Assembly (NCBI GenBank): GCA_947448725.1
Contig: CANFOM010000019.1
Span: 1 to 47,555, forward strand
Direction: 5' to 3'
DNA: 47,555 nt
Source: Bacteroidota bacterium
GTDB lineage: Bacteria > Bacteroidota > Bacteroidia > Chitinophagales > Chitinophagaceae
A model generated the notes under the pieces. The model worked only from the letters and a program-made list of their open reading frames with translations, did no database searches and was not told the DNA's origin. This document shows, in pieces, positions 16,498 to 24,198 of this stretch. A program made the position numbers and the translations under genes. The first letter of the stretch is position 1. Each line of letters opens with the position of its first letter.

Positions 16498-18690
16498 ATG
16501 TCATTAAGATTCGACGCGATTAAACACGTGAGCCACGACAGAACCAATGAGCCTGAAGTTAAATCACAAAAAATTACCGCCATTTTTGGAGAAAGTGTTT
16601 TTAATATAAAAACAGCAAGAGAATATTTAAGTGATGAAGCTTATAAAAGCTTAGTGAATAGTATTAAAGGTTCTAAAAAAATTGAAAGAAATGTGGCCGG
16701 CCAAATTGCAACAGGCATTCGTGCTTGGGCAGAAACAAAAGGTGTTACTCACTTTACCCATTGGTTTCAACCATTAACAGGCGCTACTGCAGAAAAGCAT
16801 GATTCATTTTTTACTTTAAAATCTGACGGTACTGCCATTGAAGAATTTGATGGTGCTGCTTTAATACAACAAGAACCAGATGCCTCCTCCTTTCCAAGTG
16901 GTGGCTTGAGAGCTACTTTTGAAGCAAGAGGTTATACTGCATGGGATCCTTCTTCTCCCCCATTTATTATTGAAATTGGAAATGGAAAAACACTATGTGT
17001 TCCTACCATCTTTGTTTCTTATACTGGCGAATCTTTGGATTACAAAGCTCCTTTAATGAAAGCAACAGAAGCTTTAAATAAAGCAGCTGTTACGGTTTGT
17101 AATTTGTTTGATAAAAATGTAAATAAGGTAACTCCTACTTTAGGATGGGAACAAGAATACTTTGTCATTGATGAAGCTTTAGTAAACGCTCGTCCCGATT
17201 TAGTACAATGCGGAAGAACTGTATTTGGTGCAGCGCCTGCGAAAGGCCAACAATTAGAAGATCATTATTTTGGATCCATTCCAGAAAGAGTGTATGCCTT
17301 TATGCGTGATTATGAAAATGAGTCTTATAAATTAGGAATTCCTTTAAGAACAAGACACAATGAAGTAGCCCCTGCACAATTTGAGTGTGCTCCTATTTTT
17401 GAAGAAGTAAATATTGCAGTGGATCACAATATTTTATTAATGGATGTAATGACTCGTGTTGCAAAAAGACACCACTTAGTAGTTTTACTTCATGAAAAAC
17501 CTTTTGCTGGTATTAACGGAAGTGGCAAACACAATAACTGGAGTTTGGCTACCGATACAGGTGTGAATTTATTAGCCCCTGGCAAAACACCCAAGACCAA
17601 TTTAATGTTCTTGACCTTTTTCGTAAATACGATCAAAGCGGTTCATGATTATGCAGATATTTTAAGAGCTTCCATTGCATCTGCTTCCAATGATTTTAGA
17701 TTGGGTGCGAATGAAGCTCCTCCAGCTATTATTTCCGTATTTATTGGCGAATACTTAACTAAAGTATTGAATGATGTGGAAAGCCGCGTAGGTACTAAGT
17801 TTGACGAACAAGACGAAGCTATATTGAAATTAGATTTACACCGTAGCATTCCTGAATTATTGATGGACAATACCGACCGTAATCGTACTTCTCCCTTCGC
17901 CTTCACTGGAAACAAGTTTGAATTCCGCGCCGTAGGTTCTACCGCCAACTGTGGTCATCCTATGACTATTTTAAATACCATTGTTGCGGATACCTTAAAT
18001 AAATTTGCAGCCGAAGTGGAAGCATTAACAGATAAAGGAGATAAGAAAGAAATTGCCATCATGCAAGTGATTCAAAAATACATCGTATCGAGTAAAAAGA
18101 TTTTATTTGAAGGAGATGGCTATAGCGAAGAATGGCATAAGGAAGCAGAAAAAAGAGGCTTGCCCAATTTAAAGACCACACCTATTGCTTTAGATGCCAT
18201 GATTACTGAAAAAGCAAAAAAATTATTTAAAGAAAATAATATTTATTCGCACAGTGAATTAGAAGCGCGTTATGAAATTGAATTAGAGAAGTACATTAAG
18301 AAAGTTCAAATTGAAGCGCGTATTATGGGCGACTTAGCGACGAATCATATTATTCCTTCTGCGCTAAAATATCAAAATGAGTTATTGAAAAATGTAAGTT
18401 TACTTCGTGAAGCTGCTTTGCCTGAAAAATTATACAAAGGTCAATTGGCTTTATTAAAAGATGTTAGCACCCATATTCAACAAGTGTATGACAATGTAGA
18501 TGCGATGGTGGAAGAGCGTAAAGTAGCCAATAACATTGCTAATTCAAGAGACAAAGCCATAGCTTATGAAGCCAAAGTAAAAGCACAATACTTTGACAAG
18601 ATCCGCTACCATGTTGATAAATTAGAGCAATTGGTAGACGATGAATTATGGACCTTGCCTAAGTACAGAGAATTATTGTTTTTGCGTTAA
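16498..18690 (+). CDS. glnN: Glutamine synthetase, type III
   Basis: GSIII enzymes are large dodecameric glutamine synthetases typical of Bacteroidota and cyanobacteria. From the ATG at 16498 (MSLRFDAIKHVSHD) the protein has 730 residues, the usual GSIII length. Seen motifs are FGESVFNIKTAREYL, THFTHWFQPLTGATAEKHDSF, the SFPSGGLRATFEARGYTAWDP block, GWEQEYFVID, RTRHNEVAPAQFE, GINGSGKHNNWSL (active site) and NRTSPFAFTGNKFEFRAVGS. The C-terminal 200 residues form a helical tail specific to GSIII. The frame is open back to 16420, but that start would lie inside the upstream terminator and before the promoter. The downstream region has a doubled terminator (18713-18829). Confidence 0.94.
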   Translation: MSLRFDAIKHVSHDRTNEPEVKSQKITAIFGESVFNIKTAREYLSDEAYKSLVNSIKGSKKIERNVAGQIATGIRAWAETKGVTHFTHWFQPLTGATAEKHDSFFTLKSDGTAIEEFDGAALIQQEPDASSFPSGGLRATFEARGYTAWDPSSPPFIIEIGNGKTLCVPTIFVSYTGESLDYKAPLMKATEALNKAAVTVCNLFDKNVNKVTPTLGWEQEYFVIDEALVNARPDLVQCGRTVFGAAPAKGQQLEDHYFGSIPERVYAFMRDYENESYKLGIPLRTRHNEVAPAQFECAPIFEEVNIAVDHNILLMDVMTRVAKRHHLVVLLHEKPFAGINGSGKHNNWSLATDTGVNLLAPGKTPKTNLMFLTFFVNTIKAVHDYADILRASIASASNDFRLGANEAPPAIISVFIGEYLTKVLNDVESRVGTKFDEQDEAILKLDLHRSIPELLMDNTDRNRTSPFAFTGNKFEFRAVGSTANCGHPMTILNTIVADTLNKFAAEVEALTDKGDKKEIAIMQVIQKYIVSSKKILFEGDGYSEEWHKEAEKRGLPNLKTTPIALDAMITEKAKKLFKENNIYSHSELEARYEIELEKYIKKVQIEARIMGDLATNHIIPSALKYQNELLKNVSLLREAALPEKLYKGQLALLKDVSTHIQQVYDNVDAMVEERKVANNIANSRDKAIAYEAKVKAQYFDKIRYHVDKLEQLVDDELWTLPKYRELLFLR

Positions 18691-18712
18691 TTCAAAAATA
18701 TTGATGAACAAG

Positions 18713-18742
18713 AAAAAAGGTCCCGAATTTCGGGACCTTTTT
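18713..18742. terminator. Terminator hairpin, copy 1 of composite element I
   Basis: A-tract, GGTCCCGAA, TTCGGGACC and T-tract form a bidirectional rho-independent hairpin between convergent glnN and accC. An identical copy lies at 18800-18829. Confidence 0.85.
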
Positions 18743-18799
18743 AAAAATCATTAGAGGATTTTTTCTAGCCCTTATATTTCATAAAGGGCAATGAAAAAG
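18743..18799. repeat. 57-bp spacer of composite element I
   Basis: This spacer contains TTAGAGGATTTTTTCTAGCCCTTA, with a weak internal hairpin (GCCCTT and AAGGGC around about ten bases). It is clearly related to the 57-bp spacer at 20797-20853, which separates two copies of a different terminator. Confidence 0.6.
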
Positions 18800-18829
18800 A
18801 AAAAAGGTCCCGAATTTCGGGACCTTTTT
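18800..18829. terminator. Terminator hairpin, copy 2 of composite element I
   Basis: This is base-for-base the same hairpin as 18713-18742, nine bases beyond the accC stop. In this position it terminates accC on the minus strand. Confidence 0.85.
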
Positions 18830-18837
18830 AATAAAAA

Positions 18838-20175
18838 TTACTTCATCTTAAAAGTCTCCAAAAATTTAGTTGTAAAGTTTCCTTTTCTAAAATCTTCATT
18901 TTGCATTAATTGCAAATGGAATGGAATAGTAGTATGTACACCTTCAATCACATATTCACTTAAGGCACGATACATGGTATTGATGGCTTCTTCGCGCGTT
19001 TGCGCCACCGTAATTAATTTCCCAATCATTGAATCGTAATAAGGAGGAATCACATAGCCTGCATATACATGGCTATCTACACGAACACCATGTCCACCCG
19101 GGGTATGCAATACTGTAATTTTTCCTGGAGAAGGTCTAAAATCGTTATAGGGATCTTCTGCATTAATTCTACATTCAATCGCATGCAATTGTGGCTCGTA
19201 ATTACGGCCAGATATTTTTTCACCTGCTGCAATCTTTATTTGCTCTTTAATTAAATCATAGCTCACTACTTCCTCTGTAACACAGTGCTCCACTTGAATT
19301 CGCGTATTCATTTCCATGAAATAAAAATTACGATTCTTGTCTACTAAAAATTCTACCGTACCCACACTCTCGTAATTAATAGCACTTGCTGCTTTAATAG
19401 CGGCGTCTCCCATGCGTTGACGCAATTCAGGCGTCATAAAGGGAGAAGGAGATTCTTCCACTAATTTCTGATGTCTTCTTTGAATGGAACAATCACGCTC
19501 ACTCAAATGACATACATTACCGTATTGATCTCCTGCTACTTGTATTTCTATATGACGTGGCTCTTCAACAAACTTCTCCATGTACAAGCCATCATTTTTA
19601 AAACTTGCACCTGCTTCCATTTTAGCCGTACTAAATGCTTTTTCAATTTCTCCTTCATTCCATACTACACGCATTCCTTTACCACCACCACCTGCAGTAG
19701 CTTTGATAATAACAGGATACCCAATTTCTTTGGCTAATATTTTTGCTGCTGCGACATCTTCTAATAAACCCTCTCCACCTGGAACCACAGGGACACCTGC
19801 TTTAATCATGGTTTCTTTAGCAGTAATTTTATCACCCATGCTATTAATCATGTCAGGGGTTGGTCCAATAAATTTAATTCCATGATCGGCACATATCTGA
19901 GCAAACTTTGAATTCTCTGCTAAAAAACCATAACCAGGATGCACTGCATCGGCATTGGTAATTTCACAAGCAGCCATAATATGTGGAATATTTAAATAGG
20001 ACTCTTGACCTTTAGGGCCACCTATACAAACTGCTTCGTCGGCAAACTTTACATGTAAACTATCTTTATCTGCAGTAGAATAAACGGCCACCGTTTTAAT
20101 ACCCATTTCTCTGCAAGTTCGAATAATACGCAAAGCAATTTCGCCACGATTGGCTATCAAAATCTTTTTAAACAT
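18838..20175 (-). CDS. accC: Acetyl-CoA carboxylase, biotin carboxylase subunit
   Basis: AccC carboxylates the biotin on AccB with bicarbonate and ATP, the first half of the acetyl-CoA carboxylase reaction in fatty acid synthesis. The 445-residue protein has the Rossmann start [24 protein letters not shown] (3-26), the ATP-grasp glycine loop [12 protein letters not shown] (about 159-170), [30 protein letters not shown] and the catalytic [20 protein letters not shown]. Its start at ATG 20175 is 33 bases after the accB stop, so the two form the usual accBC operon. A duplicated terminator follows the gene. The carboxyltransferase subunits are elsewhere. Confidence 0.96.
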   Translation of the reverse strand: MFKKILIANRGEIALRIIRTCREMGIKTVAVYSTADKDSLHVKFADEAVCIGGPKGQESYLNIPHIMAACEITNADAVHPGYGFLAENSKFAQICADHGIKFIGPTPDMINSMGDKITAKETMIKAGVPVVPGGEGLLEDVAAAKILAKEIGYPVIIKATAGGGGKGMRVVWNEGEIEKAFSTAKMEAGASFKNDGLYMEKFVEEPRHIEIQVAGDQYGNVCHLSERDCSIQRRHQKLVEESPSPFMTPELRQRMGDAAIKAASAINYESVGTVEFLVDKNRNFYFMEMNTRIQVEHCVTEEVVSYDLIKEQIKIAAGEKISGRNYEPQLHAIECRINAEDPYNDFRPSPGKITVLHTPGGHGVRVDSHVYAGYVIPPYYDSMIGKLITVAQTREEAINTMYRALSEYVIEGVHTTIPFHLQLMQNEDFRKGNFTTKFLETFKMK

Positions 20176-20208
20176 TTTTCTTAGTTAGGTTTAGAAAATG
20201 GGTGAAAA

Positions 20209-20676
20209 TTATTCTGGTTGAACCAAGAATAAAGGTTGATCATACTCTACTGGACTGGCATCTTCCACTAAAATTTTTACGATAGTGCCTTTTACTTCAC
20301 TTTCAATTTCATTGAAAAGTTTCATAGCCTCTATGATACAAACTACTTTACCTGGAGCCACCTCTGTTCCTTCTTCGGCCATTAATGGTTTATCTGGAGC
20401 AGCTCTACGATAAAAAGTACCAATCATAGGGCTTTTAATAGTTAATAAATTGTCTGCAACTGGGGCAGCTGGTGCTGCTGGTGCTACCGGAGCGCCAACA
20501 GAAGGTGCGGCTGCAACGGGTGCTGTAGCATAGCTTATAGCTGGTGAGGAGTTAACCGTGATTCGCTCTTCTTTTTGTTTAATAGTTACTTTGCCGTCTT
20601 TATCTTCGATACTTATCTCTCCGATATTACTCTTGTTAACTACCTTAATTAAATCGTGAATTTGTTTCAAGTCCAT
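20209..20676 (-). CDS. accB: Biotin carboxyl carrier protein of acetyl-CoA carboxylase
   Basis: AccB carries biotin between AccC and the carboxyltransferase. I start it at the ATG 20676 (MDLKQIHDLIKVV, the conserved beginning), giving 155 residues. An extension to 20724 would add a basic stretch unlike the family. The N-terminal helix-strand region (1-45) is followed by an Ala/Pro/Val linker (about 52-78, PVAAAPSVGAPVAPAAPAAP) and the biotinyl domain (80-155), with the thumb and the biotinylated lysine at about Lys119 in EAMKLFNEIE. It is co-transcribed with accC. Upstream lie 409 bases of stacked hairpins, and no standard -7 box is obvious there. Confidence 0.95.
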   Translation of the reverse strand: MDLKQIHDLIKVVNKSNIGEISIEDKDGKVTIKQKEERITVNSSPAISYATAPVAAAPSVGAPVAPAAPAAPVADNLLTIKSPMIGTFYRRAAPDKPLMAEEGTEVAPGKVVCIIEAMKLFNEIESEVKGTIVKILVEDASPVEYDQPLFLVQPE

Positions 20677-20764
20677 GTTTAGCAATTTTGGGTAAAATTG
20701 GGCTTTTTTTATTGATTTTAGCAAAAAAAAGGGCTTTTTTTATTAAAAATGGTCAATTTTTGGC

Positions 20765-20796
20765 AAAAATGCACCCGATTGATCGGGGGCTTTTTT
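20765..20796. terminator. Terminator hairpin, copy 1 of composite element II
   Basis: A-tract, GCACCCGAT, TG and ATCGGGGGC, then six T. The A/G pair opposite the third base is the only mismatch. The partner copy at 20854-20884 has GCCTCCGAT in the left arm. Confidence 0.7.
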
Positions 20797-20853
20797 AAAT
20801 AAATTAGAGTGATTTTTTTAGCCCTTAGATTTAAAAAAGGGCGTAGAAAAATC
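20797..20853. repeat. 57-bp spacer of composite element II
   Basis: It contains TTAGAGTGATTTTTTTAGCC, then CTTAGATTTAAAAAAGGGC. It aligns with the spacer at 18743-18799 over most of its length and has the same size, 57 bases. Confidence 0.6.
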
Positions 20854-20884
20854 AAAAATGCCTCCGATTGATCGGGGGCATTTT
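20854..20884. terminator. Terminator hairpin, copy 2 of composite element II
   Basis: A-tract, TGCCTCCGAT, TG, ATCGGGGGCA and T-tract. It is the near-identical partner of the hairpin at 20765-20796. Confidence 0.7.
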
Positions 20885-20909
20885 AAGGCATTTTAGAGCT
20901 GATTTAGGT

Positions 20910-20980
20910 AGAAAATAAACACTAGCCCTCGCTCTCAATCGCTGTGCTCAAATGTTCGCTCTGGCCAGTGTTTATTTTCT
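20910..20980. repeat. Long stem-loop, copy A of a loop-conserved intergenic element
   Basis: A perfect 14-base inverted repeat (AGAAAATAAACACT and its complement) encloses 43 bases with CCCTC-G-CTCTC, nine bases, then GCTCAAATGTTCGCTC. The loop matches that of 11703-11772 in reverse orientation, while the stems are unrelated. Confidence 0.7.
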
Positions 20981-21001
20981 TGAAATAGACCTAGAATAAA
21001 C

Positions 21002-21030
21002 AAAAATGTCCCGAAACTTCGGGACATTTT
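21002..21030. terminator. Terminator after efp
   Basis: A 13-base perfect stem AAAATGTCCCGAA / TTCGGGACATTTT with a two-base centre ends efp on the minus strand. It is followed on the plus side by AAAAATCATAAGAG, resembling the beginning of the spacer at 18743. Confidence 0.8.
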
Positions 21031-21085
21031 AAAAATCATAAGAGAAATAATTTACAGCGCCTAATTTTCAATAGGCCCAGTAAAT

Positions 21086-21649
21086 CTATTTAACCCGTTC
21101 AACGTATTCACCATTCTTGGTATTAATTCTAATCTTCTCCCCTTCATTTACAAATAAAGGCACCATTACCGTAGCGCCAGATTGAATGGTGGCTGATTTT
21201 AAAGCACGAGTAGCGGTATCACCCTTCACCCCATTTTCGCAATAAGTAATAACTACTTCAATTTTCTCTGGAAGCTCAGCGCCAATTGGAAGCTCCGTTT
21301 CGGTATTCATAAATACAAAAACTTCGGCGCCATCAATTAAAAACTGAGGGGCGTCTATCATTTCTTCTGACATTGCAATTTGCTCAAAAGTTTCGGTATT
21401 CATTAAATTATAGCCGCTGTCATCTTTGTATAAGTACTGAAATGTCTTCTTCTCCACACGCACTGGGTGGATGTTTTCCCCACTATTCCAGGTTTTTTCT
21501 ATAGATCTTTTATTGTCTACTCCTTTTAATTTAGCCCATATTTTAGCCGCTGCACGTGCAGTTTTGTTCTCCCCAAATTCTACCACTGAATACAAGTTAC
21601 CGTCCAATTTTAAGATCATTCCGCGACTGATGTCTGAAGTTGTTGCCAT
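21086..21649 (-). CDS. efp: Elongation factor P with arginine at the loop tip
   Basis: EF-P enters ribosomes stalled on proline stretches and helps peptide bond formation. The 187-residue protein has all three beta-barrel domains: KOW-like N-terminus MATTSDISRGMILKLDGNLYSVVEF (1-25), a middle domain with MSEEMIDAPQFLIDGAEVFVFMN, and the C-terminal domain with GDTATRALKSATIQSGATVMVPLFVNEGEKIRI. The modification loop reads NKTARAAAKIWAKLKG, so position 32 is Arg instead of the Lys of PGKGG-type EF-Ps. Arg32 is the residue rhamnosylated by EarP in Pseudomonas-type EF-P. No earP or rhamnose gene is next to it. It has its own -7 box at 21682-21689 and is divergent from sucD. Confidence 0.96.
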   Translation of the reverse strand: MATTSDISRGMILKLDGNLYSVVEFGENKTARAAAKIWAKLKGVDNKRSIEKTWNSGENIHPVRVEKKTFQYLYKDDSGYNLMNTETFEQIAMSEEMIDAPQFLIDGAEVFVFMNTETELPIGAELPEKIEVVITYCENGVKGDTATRALKSATIQSGATVMVPLFVNEGEKIRINTKNGEYVERVK

Positions 21650-21681
21650 AATTGTTTTTTTTAATTTGTCTTAGCGAACGG

Positions 21682-21689
21682 CAAAAGTA
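21682..21689 (-). promoter_or_regulatory. -7 box of the efp promoter
   Basis: TACTTTTG on the minus strand matches TAnnTTTG 32 bases before the efp ATG. The -33 region is T-rich without a clean TTG. Confidence 0.45.
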
Positions 21690-21762
21690 GCACATGAAAG
21701 CCATTTATAAAAAATCCTTTAATTTTTGTTGAGAAATAAGCGTAAAAAAACCTTGATTAGCC

Positions 21763-21770
21763 TATTTTTG
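21763..21770 (+). promoter_or_regulatory. -7 box of the sucD promoter
   Basis: TATTTTTG matches TAnnTTTG 26 bases before the sucD ATG. No clear -33 box is seen at 17-23 bases upstream. Confidence 0.45.
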
Positions 21771-21796
21771 CGCCACAAATAACAAAATAGCACTCG

Positions 21797-22666
21797 ATGT
21801 CAGTATTAGTCAATAAAAACTCAAAAATCATTGTACAAGGCTTTACCGGTACAGAAGGAAGTTTCCATGCCGCTCAAATGATTGAATATGGAACCCAATT
21901 GGTTGGTGGTGTTACACCTGGTAAAGGCGGAACCATACATTTAGACAGACCCGTTTTTAATACAGTAGCCGATGCTGTTAAAAATACTGGCGCAGATGTA
22001 AGCATTATTTTCGTACCTCCTGCATTTGCAGCGGATGCGATTATGGAAGCAGCAGATGCTGGCATTGCATTAGTAGTATGTATTACCGAAGGCATCCCTG
22101 TTCAAGATATGGTGAAAGTGAAAAATTATTTACTAGGAAAAACAACTCGTTTGATAGGACCTAATTGCCCAGGAGTGATTACTGCAGGTGAGGCAAAAGT
22201 GGGTATTATGCCAGGCTTTATTTTCAAGAAAGGTAGTATTGGTATTGTTTCAAAAAGTGGAACCTTAACTTATGAAGCCGCTGATCAAGTAGTAAAAGCA
22301 GGCTTAGGAATCACCACGGCTATCGGTATTGGAGGCGATCCAATTATTGGAACAACCACTAAAGAAGCGGTTGAATTATTAATGAACGATCCGGAAACAA
22401 AAGGAATTATAATGATTGGTGAAATTGGTGGAAGCATGGAAGCAGATGCGGCCAATTGGATCAAAGACAATTTAAGAAAACCAGTGGTTGGATTTATTGC
22501 TGGACAAACAGCACCTGCTGGTCGTCGTATGGGTCACGCTGGAGCTATTATTGGAGGCGCGGATGATACTGCAGAAGCAAAAATGAAAATCATGGCTGCT
22601 TGTGGAATTCATGTATGTGCAAGCCCTGCAGACATTGGGACTACTATGGCTGCTGCTTTAAAATAA
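21797..22666 (+). CDS. sucD: Succinate-CoA ligase (ADP-forming), alpha subunit
   Basis: SucD with SucC interconverts succinyl-CoA and succinate with substrate-level phosphorylation in the TCA cycle. The 289-residue length is standard. Motifs include the CoA-binding Rossmann segment [16 protein letters not shown] (about 10-25), [43 protein letters not shown] and the phosphohistidine loop [13 protein letters not shown] (about residues 242-254). The partner gene sucC is not adjacent. Its TAA stop is followed with no gap by the TTG start of the FAD oxidoreductase, so the two are translationally coupled. It has its own -7 box upstream. Confidence 0.96.
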   Translation: MSVLVNKNSKIIVQGFTGTEGSFHAAQMIEYGTQLVGGVTPGKGGTIHLDRPVFNTVADAVKNTGADVSIIFVPPAFAADAIMEAADAGIALVVCITEGIPVQDMVKVKNYLLGKTTRLIGPNCPGVITAGEAKVGIMPGFIFKKGSIGIVSKSGTLTYEAADQVVKAGLGITTAIGIGGDPIIGTTTKEAVELLMNDPETKGIIMIGEIGGSMEADAANWIKDNLRKPVVGFIAGQTAPAGRRMGHAGAIIGGADDTAEAKMKIMAACGIHVCASPADIGTTMAAALK

Positions 22667-23716
22667 TTGCAAGAAAAAGTAAAATACATCATCGTTGGTC
22701 AAGGACTAGTAGGTACTTGGATGTCTTACTATTTGCAAAATAAAGGACTATCCTATAAAATCATTAACCATAGTCAAAGACCTTCTGCCACTAGTGTTGC
22801 AAGTGGTGTGATGAATCCAGTAACTGGTAGACGCATGGTTCAAACCTGGATGATTGAAACAGTTTTACCCTTTGCTGTTGATGCCTATACCAGTTTTCAA
22901 GAAAAAGTAGGCGTACCTATTATAAAAAAAGCTGCTGTTGCTTTGATACATCCTTCCTTACAAATGAAGGAGAGCTTTGATTACAGACTTTCACACGACA
23001 ATGTTTATTTACAAAAAAATGATTCCGCCCTTTGGAAAAGTTTTTTCAATACCCCTTTTGGAACTGGAGAAATTGATAGTTGTTATTGGATTGATTTAAT
23101 TCAATTTTTAGCGTCTGGCCGAGAACTATTAAATGAAAACTACATTGAAGATGAATTTGAAATAAAAGATTTGAAACTTGTCGATGATGGAATTGAATGG
23201 AAAAATATTAGCGCAGAAAAAATAATTTTTTGTGACGGTGTTCATTCCATGCAAAATCCTTATTTCAAAGCACTTCCCTTTGCTCCTAATAAAGGAGAAG
23301 CTTTAATTGTGGCCATTGAGGATTTACCTGCAGAAAATATTTACAAAAACAATATTGCCATCGTGCCTTGGAAAGACAATTTATTTTGGGTAGGCTCCAG
23401 TTTTGAATGGAATTACGATAGTACTAATCCTAGTATCGCCTTTAAAGAAAAAATGATTGCCTCTTTGGATAGTATTTTAAAACTTCCTTATCAAGTAGTG
23501 GATCATTTGGTGGGTATTAGACCCGCCAATACGGAACGACGTCCCTTTGTAGGCTTACATCCCACCCATCCTCAATTAGCCATATGCAATGGTATGGGCA
23601 CCAAGGGCTGTTCTCTAGCCCCTTATTTTGTCTTACAGTTATTGAATCATATAGAATTAGGCACTGAAATTAAAAAAGAAGCCAGTATTGAAAGATTCTA
23701 CCATCTATTGCAGTAA
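22667..23716 (+). CDS. FAD-dependent oxidoreductase (DAO family)
   Basis: The 349-residue protein is a D-amino-acid-oxidase/GlyOX-type flavoprotein. The N-terminal dinucleotide fold VKYIIVGQGLVGTWMSYYLQNKG (5-27), VASGVMNPVTGRR after it, and the C-terminal LVGIRPANTERRPFVGLHPTHPQLAICNGMGTKGCSLAP are typical of this fold. The start is a TTG at 22667 directly abutting the sucD TAA. The next Met (residue 19) would destroy the FAD-binding strand, so the TTG is required. The substrate cannot be deduced, and it could be a thiamine-like glycine oxidase or a tRNA-modification type oxidase. No thi genes are nearby. Confidence 0.85.
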   Translation: MQEKVKYIIVGQGLVGTWMSYYLQNKGLSYKIINHSQRPSATSVASGVMNPVTGRRMVQTWMIETVLPFAVDAYTSFQEKVGVPIIKKAAVALIHPSLQMKESFDYRLSHDNVYLQKNDSALWKSFFNTPFGTGEIDSCYWIDLIQFLASGRELLNENYIEDEFEIKDLKLVDDGIEWKNISAEKIIFCDGVHSMQNPYFKALPFAPNKGEALIVAIEDLPAENIYKNNIAIVPWKDNLFWVGSSFEWNYDSTNPSIAFKEKMIASLDSILKLPYQVVDHLVGIRPANTERRPFVGLHPTHPQLAICNGMGTKGCSLAPYFVLQLLNHIELGTEIKKEASIERFYHLLQ

Positions 23717-23787
23717 AAAATAAATGAAGGCGAAAATAAAAAAATGAATATTTTTAATCCAATCAATTTTACATAAATATTACCATC

Positions 23788-24192
23788 ATGAACACAGAAG
23801 AAAAAGAATTATACAATATTCCCTTTGCTTATAGAAAAATGGAAAACCTACATATTGTATTTTGGTTATTTAAAGATATTGCCTGGTGTATGTTTTGGAA
23901 ACCATTGGGCATCGCTATGATAATCCCCACCTTAACTATTTCTATAATAATTGCATGGAGAACCAGAAAGATTTTTTCTGAGTTATGTCACAATTTAGCA
24001 ATAAGTGTTTGGATTTCGGCCAACTCCTTTTGGATGTGTAGTGAATTTTTTGGCGTAGATGCTCAAGTTGTTTTTGGAACAGTTACTGTAAAAGAATTAG
24101 CCATGATCCCCTTTATAACAGGTGTATTAATTTTAGCCTATTATTATTTGATTCACAAACCCAGACATAAACAAGAGCCTGCTACGCTGTAA
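23788..24192 (+). CDS. Small integral membrane protein, unknown
   Basis: The 134-residue product has about four hydrophobic segments: near 25-45 (IVFWLFKDIAWCMFW), 46-57 (PLGIAMIIPTLTISIIIAW), 68-85 (LAISVWISANSFWMCS) and 102-122 (ELAMIPFITGVLILAYYYL). Short charged loops and a basic, His-rich cytoplasmic tail (HKPRHKQEP) complete it. No known domain is recognised. It has an ATG start and stands alone, 71 bases downstream of the oxidoreductase and tail-to-tail with the MFS transporter (6-base gap). The Trp content and TM pattern are consistent with a real small membrane protein. Confidence 0.65.
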   Translation: MNTEEKELYNIPFAYRKMENLHIVFWLFKDIAWCMFWKPLGIAMIIPTLTISIIIAWRTRKIFSELCHNLAISVWISANSFWMCSEFFGVDAQVVFGTVTVKELAMIPFITGVLILAYYYLIHKPRHKQEPATL

Positions 24193-24198
24193 TAATTT

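Larger units (their letters stand above)
20677..21085. other. 409-bp intergenic region of stacked hairpins between accB and efp
   Basis: No gene is present. From accB outward it holds a direct repeat of GGGCTTTTTTTATT (about 20700 and 20731), composite element II (20765-20884), stem-loop copy A (20910-20980), a terminator for efp (21002-21030) and a small GCCTA/TAGGC hairpin (about 21059-21076). The accB promoter must lie here, but I could not place it. Confidence 0.6.

Noticed and set aside
20677..20724. Extension of accB by 16 residues
   Set aside because: The added basic stretch is not in the family. The ATG at 20676 gives the conserved MDLKQIHDLI start.
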